NCBI GenBank assembly: GCA_036397635.1
Contig: DASWIP010000011.1
Span: 1 to 27,542, forward strand
DNA from: DASWIP01 sp036397635
GTDB taxonomy: Bacteria > Actinomycetota > AC-67
Length of the DNA stretch: 27,542 bases
Direction of reading: 5' to 3'
The translations under genes and the position numbers were made by a program. Every line of letters starts with the position of its first letter. Position 1 is the first letter of the stretch. Below are positions 7,482 to 15,604 of the stretch, piece by piece. The notes under the pieces were generated by a model. It ran no database searches and was not told where the DNA came from. It saw only the letters and a program-made list of their open reading frames with translations.

Positions 7482-8659
7482 CCCGCGCCGCTGTGCGAGC
7501 CAACTCGCCGGCGACGGTCGAGTGGGTCGCTCCCGAGCAGGCAGAGTTCTACGAACACGTCGCCCGCTTCGCGCGTGATCTTCAGAGCGACGCGAGCGAG
7601 CGCGACCGGACCGGGAGCTTCTCGCGGGAGCTGTGGGATCGGTGCGCTGCGCTCGGGATCCAGGGCCTGCCGGCGCCGGTCGAGTTCGGGGGCCAGGGTG
7701 CCGACGTCGTGACGACCATGCTGGCACTCGAGGCGCTCGGTTACGGGTGCGATGACAACGGGCTGGTGTTCTCGATCAACGCCCATCTGTGGACCAGCGT
7801 TGTGCCGCTGATGTCGTTCGGGACCGACGAGCAGCGCGCGCGCTGGCTCCCGGACCTGTGCAGCGGCCGCGCGATCGGCTGCCACGCGATCACCGAGCCG
7901 GAGGCCGGCTCCGACGCGTTCGCGCTGGCGACCCGGGCGCGCAAAGTCGAGGGCGGCTTCGTGCTCAACGGACGCAAGACCTTCATCACCAACGCACCCA
8001 TCGCCGACCTGCTGATCGTGTTCGCGCGGACGACCGAGAACGCGGCCGGCCCGTTCGGCATCACCGCGTTCCTGATCCCGGCCGGCACCGAGGGTCTGGT
8101 GGTCGGCCCTCCGATGGACAAGATGGGGCTGCGTACCTCACCGATGGCCGAGGTGATCCTGGAAGACTGCTTCGTGCCGGCCGATGCGGTTGTCGGATCT
8201 TTGGGACGGGGCGCGAAGGTGTTCCAGACCTCGATGCGATGGGAGCGCGCCTGCATCATGGCCAGCCAGGTCGGAGCGATGCGCCGCACCATGGAGCGCT
8301 GTATCGCCTACGCGCGCGAGCGGCGCCAGTTCGGTCAGGCGATCGGGAAGTTCGAGTCCGTCGCGGACAAGATCGCCAACATGAAGATCGCGGTCGATGC
8401 CTCCCGCGCGCTCGTGCTGCGCGTCGGGTGGCTGATGGACAACGGGCATGGCACCGACCTGGAAGCCGCCGTCGCGAAGACCTTCGTCAGCGAAGCCGGC
8501 GTGCGGGTCCACACCGATGCGGTGCAAGTGCACGGCGGCTACGGCTACATGACCGAGCTTGGACTGGAGCGCGCGCTGCGCGATTCGCTCGGGGGAACCA
8601 TCTACTCGGGCACCTCGGAGATCCAACGCCGGATCATCGCCGGGGCGCTGGGGCTGTAA
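7478..8659 (+). CDS. Acyl-CoA dehydrogenase-like flavoprotein, probable aminoacyl-carrier dehydrogenase
   Basis: This 393-aa protein has the complete acyl-CoA dehydrogenase fold signatures: HAITEPEAGSD (136-146), the FAD-side GRKTFITNA (165-173), YARERRQFGQ (278-287) and VHGGYGY (351-357). The C-terminal position that carries the catalytic Glu in medium-chain enzymes (YEGT) is Ser377 here (YSGTSEIQ). A Glu is instead found at 256 (RWERACIMA), which aligns with the base of isovaleryl-CoA dehydrogenase. Prolyl-carrier dehydrogenases of the PltE/RedW/PigA type use that arrangement as I recall. Between a carrier protein and an amino-acid adenylation enzyme, it most likely desaturates a carrier-bound aminoacyl group, for example prolyl to pyrrolyl. 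An ordinary acyl-CoA dehydrogenase is the alternative. Confidence 0.88.
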   Translation: MTRAAVRANSPATVEWVAPEQAEFYEHVARFARDLQSDASERDRTGSFSRELWDRCAALGIQGLPAPVEFGGQGADVVTTMLALEALGYGCDDNGLVFSINAHLWTSVVPLMSFGTDEQRARWLPDLCSGRAIGCHAITEPEAGSDAFALATRARKVEGGFVLNGRKTFITNAPIADLLIVFARTTENAAGPFGITAFLIPAGTEGLVVGPPMDKMGLRTSPMAEVILEDCFVPADAVVGSLGRGAKVFQTSMRWERACIMASQVGAMRRTMERCIAYARERRQFGQAIGKFESVADKIANMKIAVDASRALVLRVGWLMDNGHGTDLEAAVAKTFVSEAGVRVHTDAVQVHGGYGYMTELGLERALRDSLGGTIYSGTSEIQRRIIAGALGL

Positions 8660-8668
8660 GGGGACGAT

Positions 8669-10255
8669 GTGGCCGCGCCCGGACGTCCCTACCTGCTCCA
8701 CCAGCTGCTCGAGCGCGCGGCCCTGACCTATCCGGATCACGAAGCCGTGCGCTGCGACGGGGCGTCGTTGTCGTACGCGGAGCTCGACGGCGCGGCCGGC
8801 GGGCTGGCGCATGCGCTTCGCGCGGCGGGCGTACGTCGCGGTGACCGGGTCGGCATCTGCTTGCCTAAGTCCGTCGAAGCGATCGCCGGTGTCTACGGGA
8901 CGCTCAAGGCGGGCGCGGCCTACGTGCCGCTCGACCATAAGACGCCGGCGCGACGGCTCGCGGTGGTGGCCGACGACTGTGAACTCGCCGCGCTGATCAC
9001 GACACCGGTGCTCGCGGCGGCGCTGGTGCCGCTGTTGACCGGGCGGCTCAAGCTGCTGGTGCTGCTGGACGATGGAACCCAGCGAGTGGACCTCGGCGTG
9101 CCGACCACGACTTACTCCGCCGCCGCCGCTGCCGCGGCCCCCGCGTCGCTCGACGCGGGGACGATCGACGAGGACCTCGCGTACGTCCTGTACACGTCCG
9201 GATCGACGGGTACGCCGAAGGGCGTGATGCTCACCCATCGCAACGCGCTCACCTTCGTCGAGTGGTGCGCTGATGCCATCGGTGTCGACCACCGGGATCG
9301 ATTCTCGAACCACGCGCCGCTCACGTTCGACCTTTCGGTCTTCGACCTGTACGTGGCCGCTTACGGCGGGGCGACCCTGGTGCTGGTCCCTGAGGACCAC
9401 GCCTATTTCGGCTCTGCGCTCGCGACGCTGATCGACCGGGAGCGGATCACCGTGTGGTACTCGGTGCCCTCGGCCCTGGTGCTGTTGATGAAGACGCTGG
9501 AGGAACCAGGCGCGTTCCCTGCGCTGCGCGCGGTCGTTTTCGCCGGTGAGGTCTTCCCGACCAAGCACCTGCGTCGCCTGCGTGGACTGTTGCCCGACGC
9601 TGCGCTGTGGAACCTGTACGGACCGACCGAGACCAACGTCTGCACCTTCTACCGCGTCGACGGGGACCTGCCTCCCGACGACCGGACGATCCCGATCGGG
9701 CGCGCGTGCGCGAACACGGACGTGTTCGCGATCCGCGCCGACGGCGCCGTCGCCGGCGTCGACGAGGAGGGGGAGTTGCACGTCCGCGGGGGCACCGTGA
9801 TGAAAGGCTACTGGGGGAGGCCGGAGACAACGGCGGAAGTTCTGATCCCCGATCCGACGAGCGGGCCGGGCGGCGGGTTGGTGTACCGCACCGGCGACCT
9901 GGTCCGGTTGCGCGCCGACGGCGACTACGACTTCCTCGGGCGGCGCGACCATCAGATCAAGAGCCGTGGCTACCGGATCGAGCTCGGCGACATCGAGGCC
10001 GCGTTGCAGGCGCACCAGGGTTTGGCGGATGCCGCGGTGGTCGCGGTGCCCCACGAGCGCTGGGGCAACGAGATCGTCGCGTACGTGGTCCCCGTCGAGG
10101 GCGCCGCGCTGAGCGCCACGGCGGTCAAGCGTCACGTGCTGGAGCGGCTCCCCCGGTACATGGTTCCCGGCCGGGTCGAGGTTGTGGCAGAGCTTCCGCG
10201 GACCCTGACCGGCAAGATCGACCGCACGCGTCTGGCGAAGGTGGAGGAAGCGTGA
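8669..10255 (+). CDS. Stand-alone amino-acid adenylation enzyme, predicted L-prolyl-carrier ligase
   Basis: This 528-aa enzyme of the ANL superfamily activates a carboxylate with ATP and loads it on a carrier protein. Core motifs: LYTSGSTGTPKG (174-185), NLYGPTETN (315-323), YRTGDLV (406-412), GRRDHQIKSRGYRIEL (425-439 region) and the catalytic Lys516 in LTGKIDR. Aligning by hand to GrsA, the ten specificity positions are D221, L222, F225, Y264, V290, A292, L316, V324, C325 and K516. I remember DLLYLALVCK for stand-alone prolyl adenylation domains, so eight of ten agree; Asp221 itself indicates an alpha-amino acid. No carrier domain is fused; the carrier protein at 7224 is the likely partner. 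GTG 8669 has AGGGGA just upstream. Confidence 0.9.
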   Translation: MAAPGRPYLLHQLLERAALTYPDHEAVRCDGASLSYAELDGAAGGLAHALRAAGVRRGDRVGICLPKSVEAIAGVYGTLKAGAAYVPLDHKTPARRLAVVADDCELAALITTPVLAAALVPLLTGRLKLLVLLDDGTQRVDLGVPTTTYSAAAAAAAPASLDAGTIDEDLAYVLYTSGSTGTPKGVMLTHRNALTFVEWCADAIGVDHRDRFSNHAPLTFDLSVFDLYVAAYGGATLVLVPEDHAYFGSALATLIDRERITVWYSVPSALVLLMKTLEEPGAFPALRAVVFAGEVFPTKHLRRLRGLLPDAALWNLYGPTETNVCTFYRVDGDLPPDDRTIPIGRACANTDVFAIRADGAVAGVDEEGELHVRGGTVMKGYWGRPETTAEVLIPDPTSGPGGGLVYRTGDLVRLRADGDYDFLGRRDHQIKSRGYRIELGDIEAALQAHQGLADAAVVAVPHERWGNEIVAYVVPVEGAALSATAVKRHVLERLPRYMVPGRVEVVAELPRTLTGKIDRTRLAKVEEA

Positions 10256-10509
10256 AACGACGCGTGGTTCTGGTTGCGCTCGCCCTGGCCGCGAGCGCGT
10301 GCGCGGCCGCGGTAACGCCCGGATGCGAATCGGTCATCGAAGCGCTGAACCTCGCGCATGACGACGTCTCCCTCGCCGTGGACGAGGCGCGGCAGCCGGA
10401 GAGCAACGGTGGCGAAGAGATCACCAAGGTCGAGATCAGCAGGATCTCGCGGCTGGAGGCCCGCGTCGAGGAACGCGAAGCGGCGGCGGGCCGGGAGGGG
10501 TGCCTGTAG
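10252..10509 (+). CDS. Small secreted or lipoprotein-like protein, unknown
   Basis: This 85-aa protein starts with GTG overlapping the stop of the adenylation gene (GTGA). Its N-terminus is a plausible export signal: MKRR, then a hydrophobic run VVLVALALAASACAAA, with Cys17 in a weak lipobox-like context (ASAC). The mature part is acidic with a predicted helical, Glu/Arg-rich C-terminus (SRLEARVEEREAAAG) and two further cysteines (25 and 84). I do not recognise a family. Its tight place in the operon makes it likely to be translated and to act with the neighbouring enzymes, perhaps as an envelope partner. Confidence 0.65.
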   Translation: MKRRVVLVALALAASACAAAVTPGCESVIEALNLAHDDVSLAVDEARQPESNGGEEITKVEISRISRLEARVEEREAAAGREGCL

Positions 10510-10511
10510 TC

Positions 10512-11447
10512 ATGCGCCCACGCGCGCAGGCCACCCCCCGATCAGCCGTCTCCGACCAAGCTTCGGTGGTGGCCGCGCTCGCGGCCGCGTCGCGCTGGAC
10601 CGCCGAGCGACATGTCGAGGAGCAGGCGTTCGTCGAGACGGAGGCAGGCCGGATCTTTACCACGGCGTTCCGCCCGCGAGGGCCCGCGCGCGCCGCCGGG
10701 TTCCTGCTGTGCCACTCCTTCGCGTGGGAGCAAGCCGAGCTGTACGCGCTCGAGCTGCTGTTCGCGCGCACAGCCGCCGCCGCCGGCTTCCCGGTGCTGT
10801 CGTTCCAGGCGACCGGGTACGGCGACGCCGGCGGCGACTTCGCCGACGTGACCCTGGAGACGATGGTGCGAGATGCGGTGGCGGCCGCTGCGCTGCTCGC
10901 ATCCTGGGAGGAGGTCCAGAACCTGGTTCCCGTCGGGGCCCGGCTGGGCGCGTCGGTCGCGGTGATGATGGCGTCGCGCATCGGTGCCTCCGGCGTCGCG
11001 TTATGGAACCCGTCCCTTGAGCCCGGTCGTTACCTCGACGGTCTGCTGAAGGTGAAGTCGATGGCCGGGATGATGGACGGCGCTGGGGGCGCCCGCCTCG
11101 GTGCGCTCAAGGCGGAACTGCTCGCCGGCGGCACCGTCGACCTGATCGGCCATCCGTTGACGGCGGCGTGCTACCGCGAGGCGCATGCGTCCGATCCGCT
11201 GGCTGCTGTGCCGGTGCCGGCACGCGCGCTGCTCGTCGCGGTGAACCCGGCGGCGCGGCGTCAGGTCGACCGCGCTTCGGAGCGTCTGAGCGACGCGGGC
11301 GCGACGGTTCGGATCGAGGATGCCGAAGGCGAGGGCCGCTCCGCGTTCGGGCTGGGTATGCCTCTGAGCGGTCACCTCGCGACCAACCGCACGCTGTTCG
11401 AGGACATCGCCAGGCGAACGATCGCGTGGGCGGAGGAATCGTGGTGA
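10512..11447 (+). CDS. Alpha/beta-hydrolase-fold protein, Arg at nucleophile position (exosortase hydrolase-2-like)
   Basis: This 311-aa protein has the alpha/beta hydrolase layout: an oxyanion-side strand FLLCHSFAWEQ (64-74), FQATGYGDAGGDF (98-110), and a nucleophile elbow that reads GARLGA (142-147). Arg144 therefore replaces the expected Ser of GxSxG. A late His is present in MPLSGHL. The G-x-R-L-G-A elbow is what I recall for the exosortase-A-associated hydrolase 2 family; no exosortase is seen here. It may be a non-catalytic partner of the next protein. ATG 10512 is preferred to GTG 10500, since GGGAGGG (about 10493-10499) is correctly spaced only for the ATG. It lies 2 bases after the preceding stop and overlaps the next gene by 4. 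Confidence 0.75.
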   Translation: MRPRAQATPRSAVSDQASVVAALAAASRWTAERHVEEQAFVETEAGRIFTTAFRPRGPARAAGFLLCHSFAWEQAELYALELLFARTAAAAGFPVLSFQATGYGDAGGDFADVTLETMVRDAVAAAALLASWEEVQNLVPVGARLGASVAVMMASRIGASGVALWNPSLEPGRYLDGLLKVKSMAGMMDGAGGARLGALKAELLAGGTVDLIGHPLTAACYREAHASDPLAAVPVPARALLVAVNPAARRQVDRASERLSDAGATVRIEDAEGEGRSAFGLGMPLSGHLATNRTLFEDIARRTIAWAEESW

Positions 11448-12274
11448 GCCGAGCACCGGTCGAGGTCCCCGTATACATCTCCACCGCCGGTGAGGGGGTC
11501 GCCGGCGTCGTCACCGTTCCGGGCGAGCCCGATGCACAGGTGGGCGTCATCCTGATGGCCGGGCGCGCGCGCGACCGCACGCACCGCAACGGCATGTGGG
11601 TCGAAGCCGCCCGCGAGCTCGCGGAGCGCGGGATGTACGCGCTGCGGCTCGACTATCCCGGCGTCGGGAACTCCACCGGCGACCCCGTGGTGTTCGACCT
11701 CGAGCGACCGCCCACGTTCGCGGTGCAGGCCGCCGCCCGGTTCCTGCTCGAGCACACGCCGGTGCGACGCGTCATCCTCGCCGCGACCTGCTTCGGCGGG
11801 CGCGTCGTGTTAGACGCCGCGCCGGAGATCCCCGAAGTGGACGCGGTCGCCGTGATCGCCTCGCCGGTGTACGCGCGCGGCGCCACGGTGCGGACTCGCC
11901 TTCGATCCCTGGTGCGCCGCGCCCGCCGTCGGACGCCGCAGGTGGTCGAGTCCTCGATGGGCAATCGCGCGCAGCAGCAGCGCGAGGTCGGTCCGCCGGT
12001 CGAGCAGCGTGTCAGTCCGGCCTTCGCGCGCGCGCTGACCGGCTTCCTGCGCCGAGGCACGGTGTACTTCCTGTATGCGGAGAACGACTTCGTGACCGAC
12101 GAGCTGCGGTTCGCTCTCGAGCAGCTCCGCCCCGACGCGTCGCGGTACCGGCTGGATGTGCTGCCCGGCGATCTGCACAGCTTCCGGTCGTTGGACGCGC
12201 AGCGGACCACGATCGATCTGGTCGTCTCGTGGTGCGAACGCGTCGCCGCCGAACGTCCGGTGGCGCGGGTATGA
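11444..12274 (+). CDS. Alpha/beta hydrolase with Cys nucleophile (exosortase hydrolase-1-like)
   Basis: This 276-aa hydrolase has the motif LRLDYPGVGNSTGD (68-80), a nucleophile elbow AATCFGG (113-119) in which Cys116 takes the place of Ser, a candidate acid Asp215 (YAENDFVTDE) and His245 (GDLHSF). A Cys-Asp-His triad is known in dienelactone hydrolases and fits what I recall of exosortase-A-associated hydrolase 1. It probably cleaves or transfers an ester or thioester, and its position suggests it acts on the carrier-bound product or its conjugate. GTG 11444 overlaps the upstream stop (GTGA) and has GGAGGA (11432-11437) in front. The next gene overlaps it by four bases (ATGA). Confidence 0.78.
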   Translation: MSRAPVEVPVYISTAGEGVAGVVTVPGEPDAQVGVILMAGRARDRTHRNGMWVEAARELAERGMYALRLDYPGVGNSTGDPVVFDLERPPTFAVQAAARFLLEHTPVRRVILAATCFGGRVVLDAAPEIPEVDAVAVIASPVYARGATVRTRLRSLVRRARRRTPQVVESSMGNRAQQQREVGPPVEQRVSPAFARALTGFLRRGTVYFLYAENDFVTDELRFALEQLRPDASRYRLDVLPGDLHSFRSLDAQRTTIDLVVSWCERVAAERPVARV

Positions 12275-13263
12275 GTGCGCGCGCGCCGGGTGGAACGCCG
12301 ACGCGTGCGCGCGTGCCCGAGCTGACCGTTGTGATCCCGACCAAGGATCGGCCTGCTGTGCTCCCGCGCGCGCTCGGGAGCGTGCTCGAGCAGGTGCACG
12401 ACGTCGAAGTGATCGTGATCGACGACGGATCGTCGCCGGAGAACGCCGCGGCGATCGCGGCTATCTGCGCCGAGGATCACCGGATCAGGCTCATCCGGAA
12501 CGAGACGGCTCAGGGCGCACCGCACGGACGGAACCGGGGTCTCGCGGAGGCGCGCGGCCGGTTCTGGGCCACGCTCGACGACGACGATGTGTGGCTGCCC
12601 GGCAAATGGGTCGCACAGCGCGCGGTGCTCGAGGGTCTGGGCTTCCCAGACGACGTGGTGGTCGTGATGGGGATCACCGAGGCCGGCCGGACCGTTCCGG
12701 CCGATCTGTCGCCGACCGTGCGCGCGCCCGAGCGTCCCGAGGGGCTGGCCGCGCTCATGCGCGCGGTGCCCCCCGCTGCTTTCCTCAACACCTATGTCGT
12801 GCCGACCGCGATGATGCGCGCGGCCGGCGGCTACGACGACCGGCTGGTGTGGGGCGAGCACACCGATGTCTTGATCAGGCTTGCCGCGCGCGCGCGGTTC
12901 GCGGGAGCTGCCGGCGCCGGCGTGATGGTCGACCGCGGCCATGCCGACGGCGGCGGCCGGGTCGGGCGGGACTGGACCCGCAAGGTCGCCGGCGTCGGGT
13001 TGCTGCTGTCCAAGCACGCAGAGGCTTTCGCGCGCGAGCCGGCGTTGCGCGCGACCTATCGTCACGTGCTCGGTGTCTCACAACTGCGTGCCGGTGATCG
13101 ATGGGGCGCGACCGGGACGTTCCTGCGCGTCGCCGCTGTGGGGCCCGGGGCGGCGCGACGCGCTCGCGCGCTGGCCCACTTCGTGCTCGCGGTCATCGGC
13201 GGACGGTCGCTGTGGCGCCGGGTCGCGCGGATGAACGGCGCGCCGGCGGAGGTGGTGTCGTGA
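12271..13263 (+). CDS. Glycosyltransferase family 2
   Basis: This 330-aa GT-A-type glycosyltransferase opens with the family-2 strand VVIPTKDRP (20-28), the nucleotide-binding VIDDGS, GRNRGLAEARG, and the metal-binding acidic motif LDDDDVWLPGKW. It transfers a sugar from a nucleotide-sugar donor to an acceptor on the cytoplasmic side. No transmembrane anchor is obvious, although the C-terminus is hydrophobic/basic (about 295-325) and could contact the membrane. It overlaps both neighbours by a few bases, placing glycosylation inside the carrier/adenylation/hydrolase operon. Donor and acceptor are unknown; the epimerase at 1429 could supply the donor. Confidence 0.88.
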   Translation: MSARAPGGTPTRARVPELTVVIPTKDRPAVLPRALGSVLEQVHDVEVIVIDDGSSPENAAAIAAICAEDHRIRLIRNETAQGAPHGRNRGLAEARGRFWATLDDDDVWLPGKWVAQRAVLEGLGFPDDVVVVMGITEAGRTVPADLSPTVRAPERPEGLAALMRAVPPAAFLNTYVVPTAMMRAAGGYDDRLVWGEHTDVLIRLAARARFAGAAGAGVMVDRGHADGGGRVGRDWTRKVAGVGLLLSKHAEAFAREPALRATYRHVLGVSQLRAGDRWGATGTFLRVAAVGPGAARRARALAHFVLAVIGGRSLWRRVARMNGAPAEVVS

Positions 13264-14867
13264 ACTCCGGCGGTGTTCTGGTCATCGGGCTCGACGGCGG
13301 CACGCTCGACGTGATCCGGCCGCTCGCAGACAGTGGATGCATGCCGGTGTTCGCGAAGCTGCTCGCGTCGGGACGGTCCGGTCCGCTTCGTTCGACCGTG
13401 CCCTGGTACACGATCCCAGGCTGGACCAGTCTGATGACCGGCGTCGATCCGGCCACCCACGGCCTGCTGTACTGGGTGGTGGCCGATCCGGACGACTACT
13501 TCGAGCATGCACGACCGGGACGGCGTTTCGTCGCCAGTGGTGGTATCGACCACCCGACCTTCTGGGACGTCGCCGGCGCCGCCGGGCGCCGCGTCGCCGT
13601 GCTCAACATGCCGCTGACCTATCCCGCATGGCCGGTCAACGGCACCATGATCACGGGGCTGCTGACCCCGCACGGCGCCGAGGCCGGCGCGTGCTACCCG
13701 CCCGACGCGCTCGACCGCTTCCCCGGCTATCAGGTCGATATGTCCGCTTCGCGCGAGGGCGACTCGCCCGACGCGCCGGTCGCCTCGTGCGTTGACCTCC
13801 GCGCGTACTTCTCGGAGCTGATCGAGATGACCGAGGGTCGCCGCCGCGCCGCGGCGTCGCTGCTCGCCGAGGATGTGGACCTGTCGGTGGTGGTGTTCGT
13901 CGGCCCGGACCGCATCGCGCACAAGGCCTGGCCCGAGCAGGCCGCGATCCTGCAACGAGGCCCGGCCAACGAGACCGAGCGACTGATCGAGCGGTACTAC
14001 GCGACACTGGACGATGCCGTCGGCGCCATGCTGGAAGCCGCCGGCCCCGACGTCACGGTCATGGTGGTCGCCGATCACGGGTTCGGCCCTCCCCCCGAGA
14101 CCGCGTTCCAGGTCAACGCCTGGTTGCGCGAGGAGGGCTTCCTGCGTCTGCGCATGGCGACGGCGCATCGCGCCGTCTCGTCCGCGAGGATGCTCAGGCG
14201 GATCGTCGGCCCCGCGGTCCGCCGCTGGCGTGCGCGCAAGCCCGAACGTGACGTCACCGCGGTGGACTGGTCGCGCTCGGCTGCCTACGGCGTGTTCTAT
14301 CCCCACACGCGCGTGTTCGGCATCGTGCTCAATCGCGCCGGGGTGAAGCGACAGGGGAGCGTGCAGGAAGCCGAAGTGCCTGCGCTGCTCGAGCGGATCG
14401 AGCGGCGGCTGCGCGAGATCCGCGATCCGCGCGGCCGCCCGGTCGTCAAAGGGGTCAGGCGCACCGGCGACGCGCGCGCGCCCGGGTTCCCCGACCTGAT
14501 CGTCGAGACCGAAGATCCGTTCGTTCCCGCGGATGGCTTGCTCGGCTCGCGGCTGTTCGGTGCCTGGGAGATGGTCTCGGGGCTGCACGAGCCCGACGGT
14601 ATCTTCGTGCTCGGCGGACCACCGGTGCGCGGGACCGGCGCCGCCAGCGCCGACATCCTCGACGTGGCGCCGACGGTGCTCGGGCTGCTCGGGATCCGCG
14701 CGCCCGCGTCAATGGAAGGCAGCGCGCGCGATGACTTGGTCGCGTTCCCGCCGCGCGCGCCGGCGCCGCCGGGTATCCCAACGCCGGCGGGGCGCAGCGC
14801 CGACGTCAGCGACGAGCAGCGCGATGAGATCGAGGCCCACCTGCAGGCGCTGGGGTACCTGGAGTAG
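13260..14867 (+). CDS. Alkaline phosphatase superfamily (type I phosphodiesterase-like) hydrolase 2
   Basis: This 535-aa paralogue of the enzyme at 2447-3850 keeps the whole metal site: Asp12 (IGLDGGT), candidate nucleophile Thr51 (PWYTIPGWTSLMTG), Asp217 and His221 (GPDRIAHKAW), and Asp272-His273 (VADHGFG). It ends in a Pro/Ala-rich linker and a short acidic helix (DEQRDEIEAHLQALGYLE), a tail that the first paralogue lacks. No signal peptide is seen. It likely hydrolyses a phosphoester, perhaps a sugar-phosphate or polyprenyl-phosphate intermediate, but this is inference. GTG 13260 overlaps the glycosyltransferase stop, with GGAGG (13248-13252) at good spacing. Confidence 0.86.
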   Translation: MNSGGVLVIGLDGGTLDVIRPLADSGCMPVFAKLLASGRSGPLRSTVPWYTIPGWTSLMTGVDPATHGLLYWVVADPDDYFEHARPGRRFVASGGIDHPTFWDVAGAAGRRVAVLNMPLTYPAWPVNGTMITGLLTPHGAEAGACYPPDALDRFPGYQVDMSASREGDSPDAPVASCVDLRAYFSELIEMTEGRRRAAASLLAEDVDLSVVVFVGPDRIAHKAWPEQAAILQRGPANETERLIERYYATLDDAVGAMLEAAGPDVTVMVVADHGFGPPPETAFQVNAWLREEGFLRLRMATAHRAVSSARMLRRIVGPAVRRWRARKPERDVTAVDWSRSAAYGVFYPHTRVFGIVLNRAGVKRQGSVQEAEVPALLERIERRLREIRDPRGRPVVKGVRRTGDARAPGFPDLIVETEDPFVPADGLLGSRLFGAWEMVSGLHEPDGIFVLGGPPVRGTGAASADILDVAPTVLGLLGIRAPASMEGSARDDLVAFPPRAPAPPGIPTPAGRSADVSDEQRDEIEAHLQALGYLE

Positions 14868-14869
14868 CC

Positions 14870-15604
14870 ATGACGATCCGCTTCGACGTATCCCTGACGC
14901 CCGAGCAGCTCGCCACGCTCGCGGGGACCGATCCGCGGTGGTGGTTCACCCGCTTCGAGTTCGCCAACGGAGCCAGCCCGATCCATCCGCACGTCGCGAC
15001 CCTGGAGCAGGCCAACCGATGGAAGCTCGGGATGGTCGAGCCGTGGTTGCGCCGGCTCGCACCCGGCGCGCGCGTCCTCGACGTGTTCTGTGCCAACGGC
15101 GCGTTCTCGTACGAGGCCGCGCGCGCCGGCGCACGTTCGGTCCTCGGCGTCGACTACGACCCGCCGCGGATCGAGTGCGCGCGGTTCACGCTCGGGTTGC
15201 TCGACGGCGCGCTGCCGGTGCGTCCGCGGTTCGAGGTCGCCAACGTCTACCGCCTGCCGGAGGCAGTGCAGGGGCCGTTCGACCTCACGCTCGCGCTGGG
15301 CGGGCTGTATCACGTCGCCGACCCGGCGCTGGTGCTGAAGAACCTGCGCGCGGTGACGACAGGTCACCTGATCCTGCAGACGGCCCGGATCATCCGGTGG
15401 CCGCCGGGCTCGTGGGCGAAGTTCGTCACCGTGAGACGGCGTGTCGATCGGCAGGATGGGATCGCCGGCGTCTGGAAGCTCACCCCCGGCGCGGTGGACG
15501 CGATGCTGCGTTACGCGGGCTTCGAGGTGGTCGAGCGTCTGCCCGTTCCGCGCCGGAAGGGGCGTCGGATCCCCTGGTACGGCGCGGTCTGCCGCGCCGT
15601 CTGA
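14870..15604 (+). CDS. Class I SAM-dependent methyltransferase (CmoB-like fold)
   Basis: This 244-aa protein binds S-adenosylmethionine through RVLDVFCANGAFS (68-80) and the acidic end of strand 2, GVDYDPPR (93-100); the later LTLALGGLYHVADP is typical of the CmoB/DUF1698 group. CmoB itself modifies tRNA, but here the gene is two bases downstream of the phosphatase gene and last in a biosynthetic operon, so small-molecule or sugar methylation is more likely. A ribosome site (GGAG, 14860-14863) precedes ATG 14870. The last nine codons, with the stop, are partly duplicated immediately downstream (see the repeat at 15576). Confidence 0.88.
   Translation: MTIRFDVSLTPEQLATLAGTDPRWWFTRFEFANGASPIHPHVATLEQANRWKLGMVEPWLRRLAPGARVLDVFCANGAFSYEAARAGARSVLGVDYDPPRIECARFTLGLLDGALPVRPRFEVANVYRLPEAVQGPFDLTLALGGLYHVADPALVLKNLRAVTTGHLILQTARIIRWPPGSWAKFVTVRRRVDRQDGIAGVWKLTPGAVDAMLRYAGFEVVERLPVPRRKGRRIPWYGAVCRAV

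Noticed and set aside
8138..10135. A 665-codon open frame on the minus strand opposite the dehydrogenase and adenylation genes
   Set aside because: It is the antisense shadow of GC-rich genes; the protein is Arg/His/Gln-rich with no domain, whereas the plus-strand products carry full enzyme motifs. The long minus-strand frames at 11653-13065, 13062-14588 and 22975-24402 are rejected on the same grounds.
10512..12274. A complete exosortase/PEP-CTERM sorting system
   Set aside because: The hydrolase pair resembles that system, but there is no exosortase membrane protein in the window and the large secreted protein does not end in a PEP-CTERM or LPXTG-type signal.
14870..15604. tRNA-modifying CmoB
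   Set aside because: The fold signature is similar, but the gene is embedded at the end of a biosynthetic operon and is shorter than CmoB (about 320 aa as I recall), so a tRNA role is not supported.
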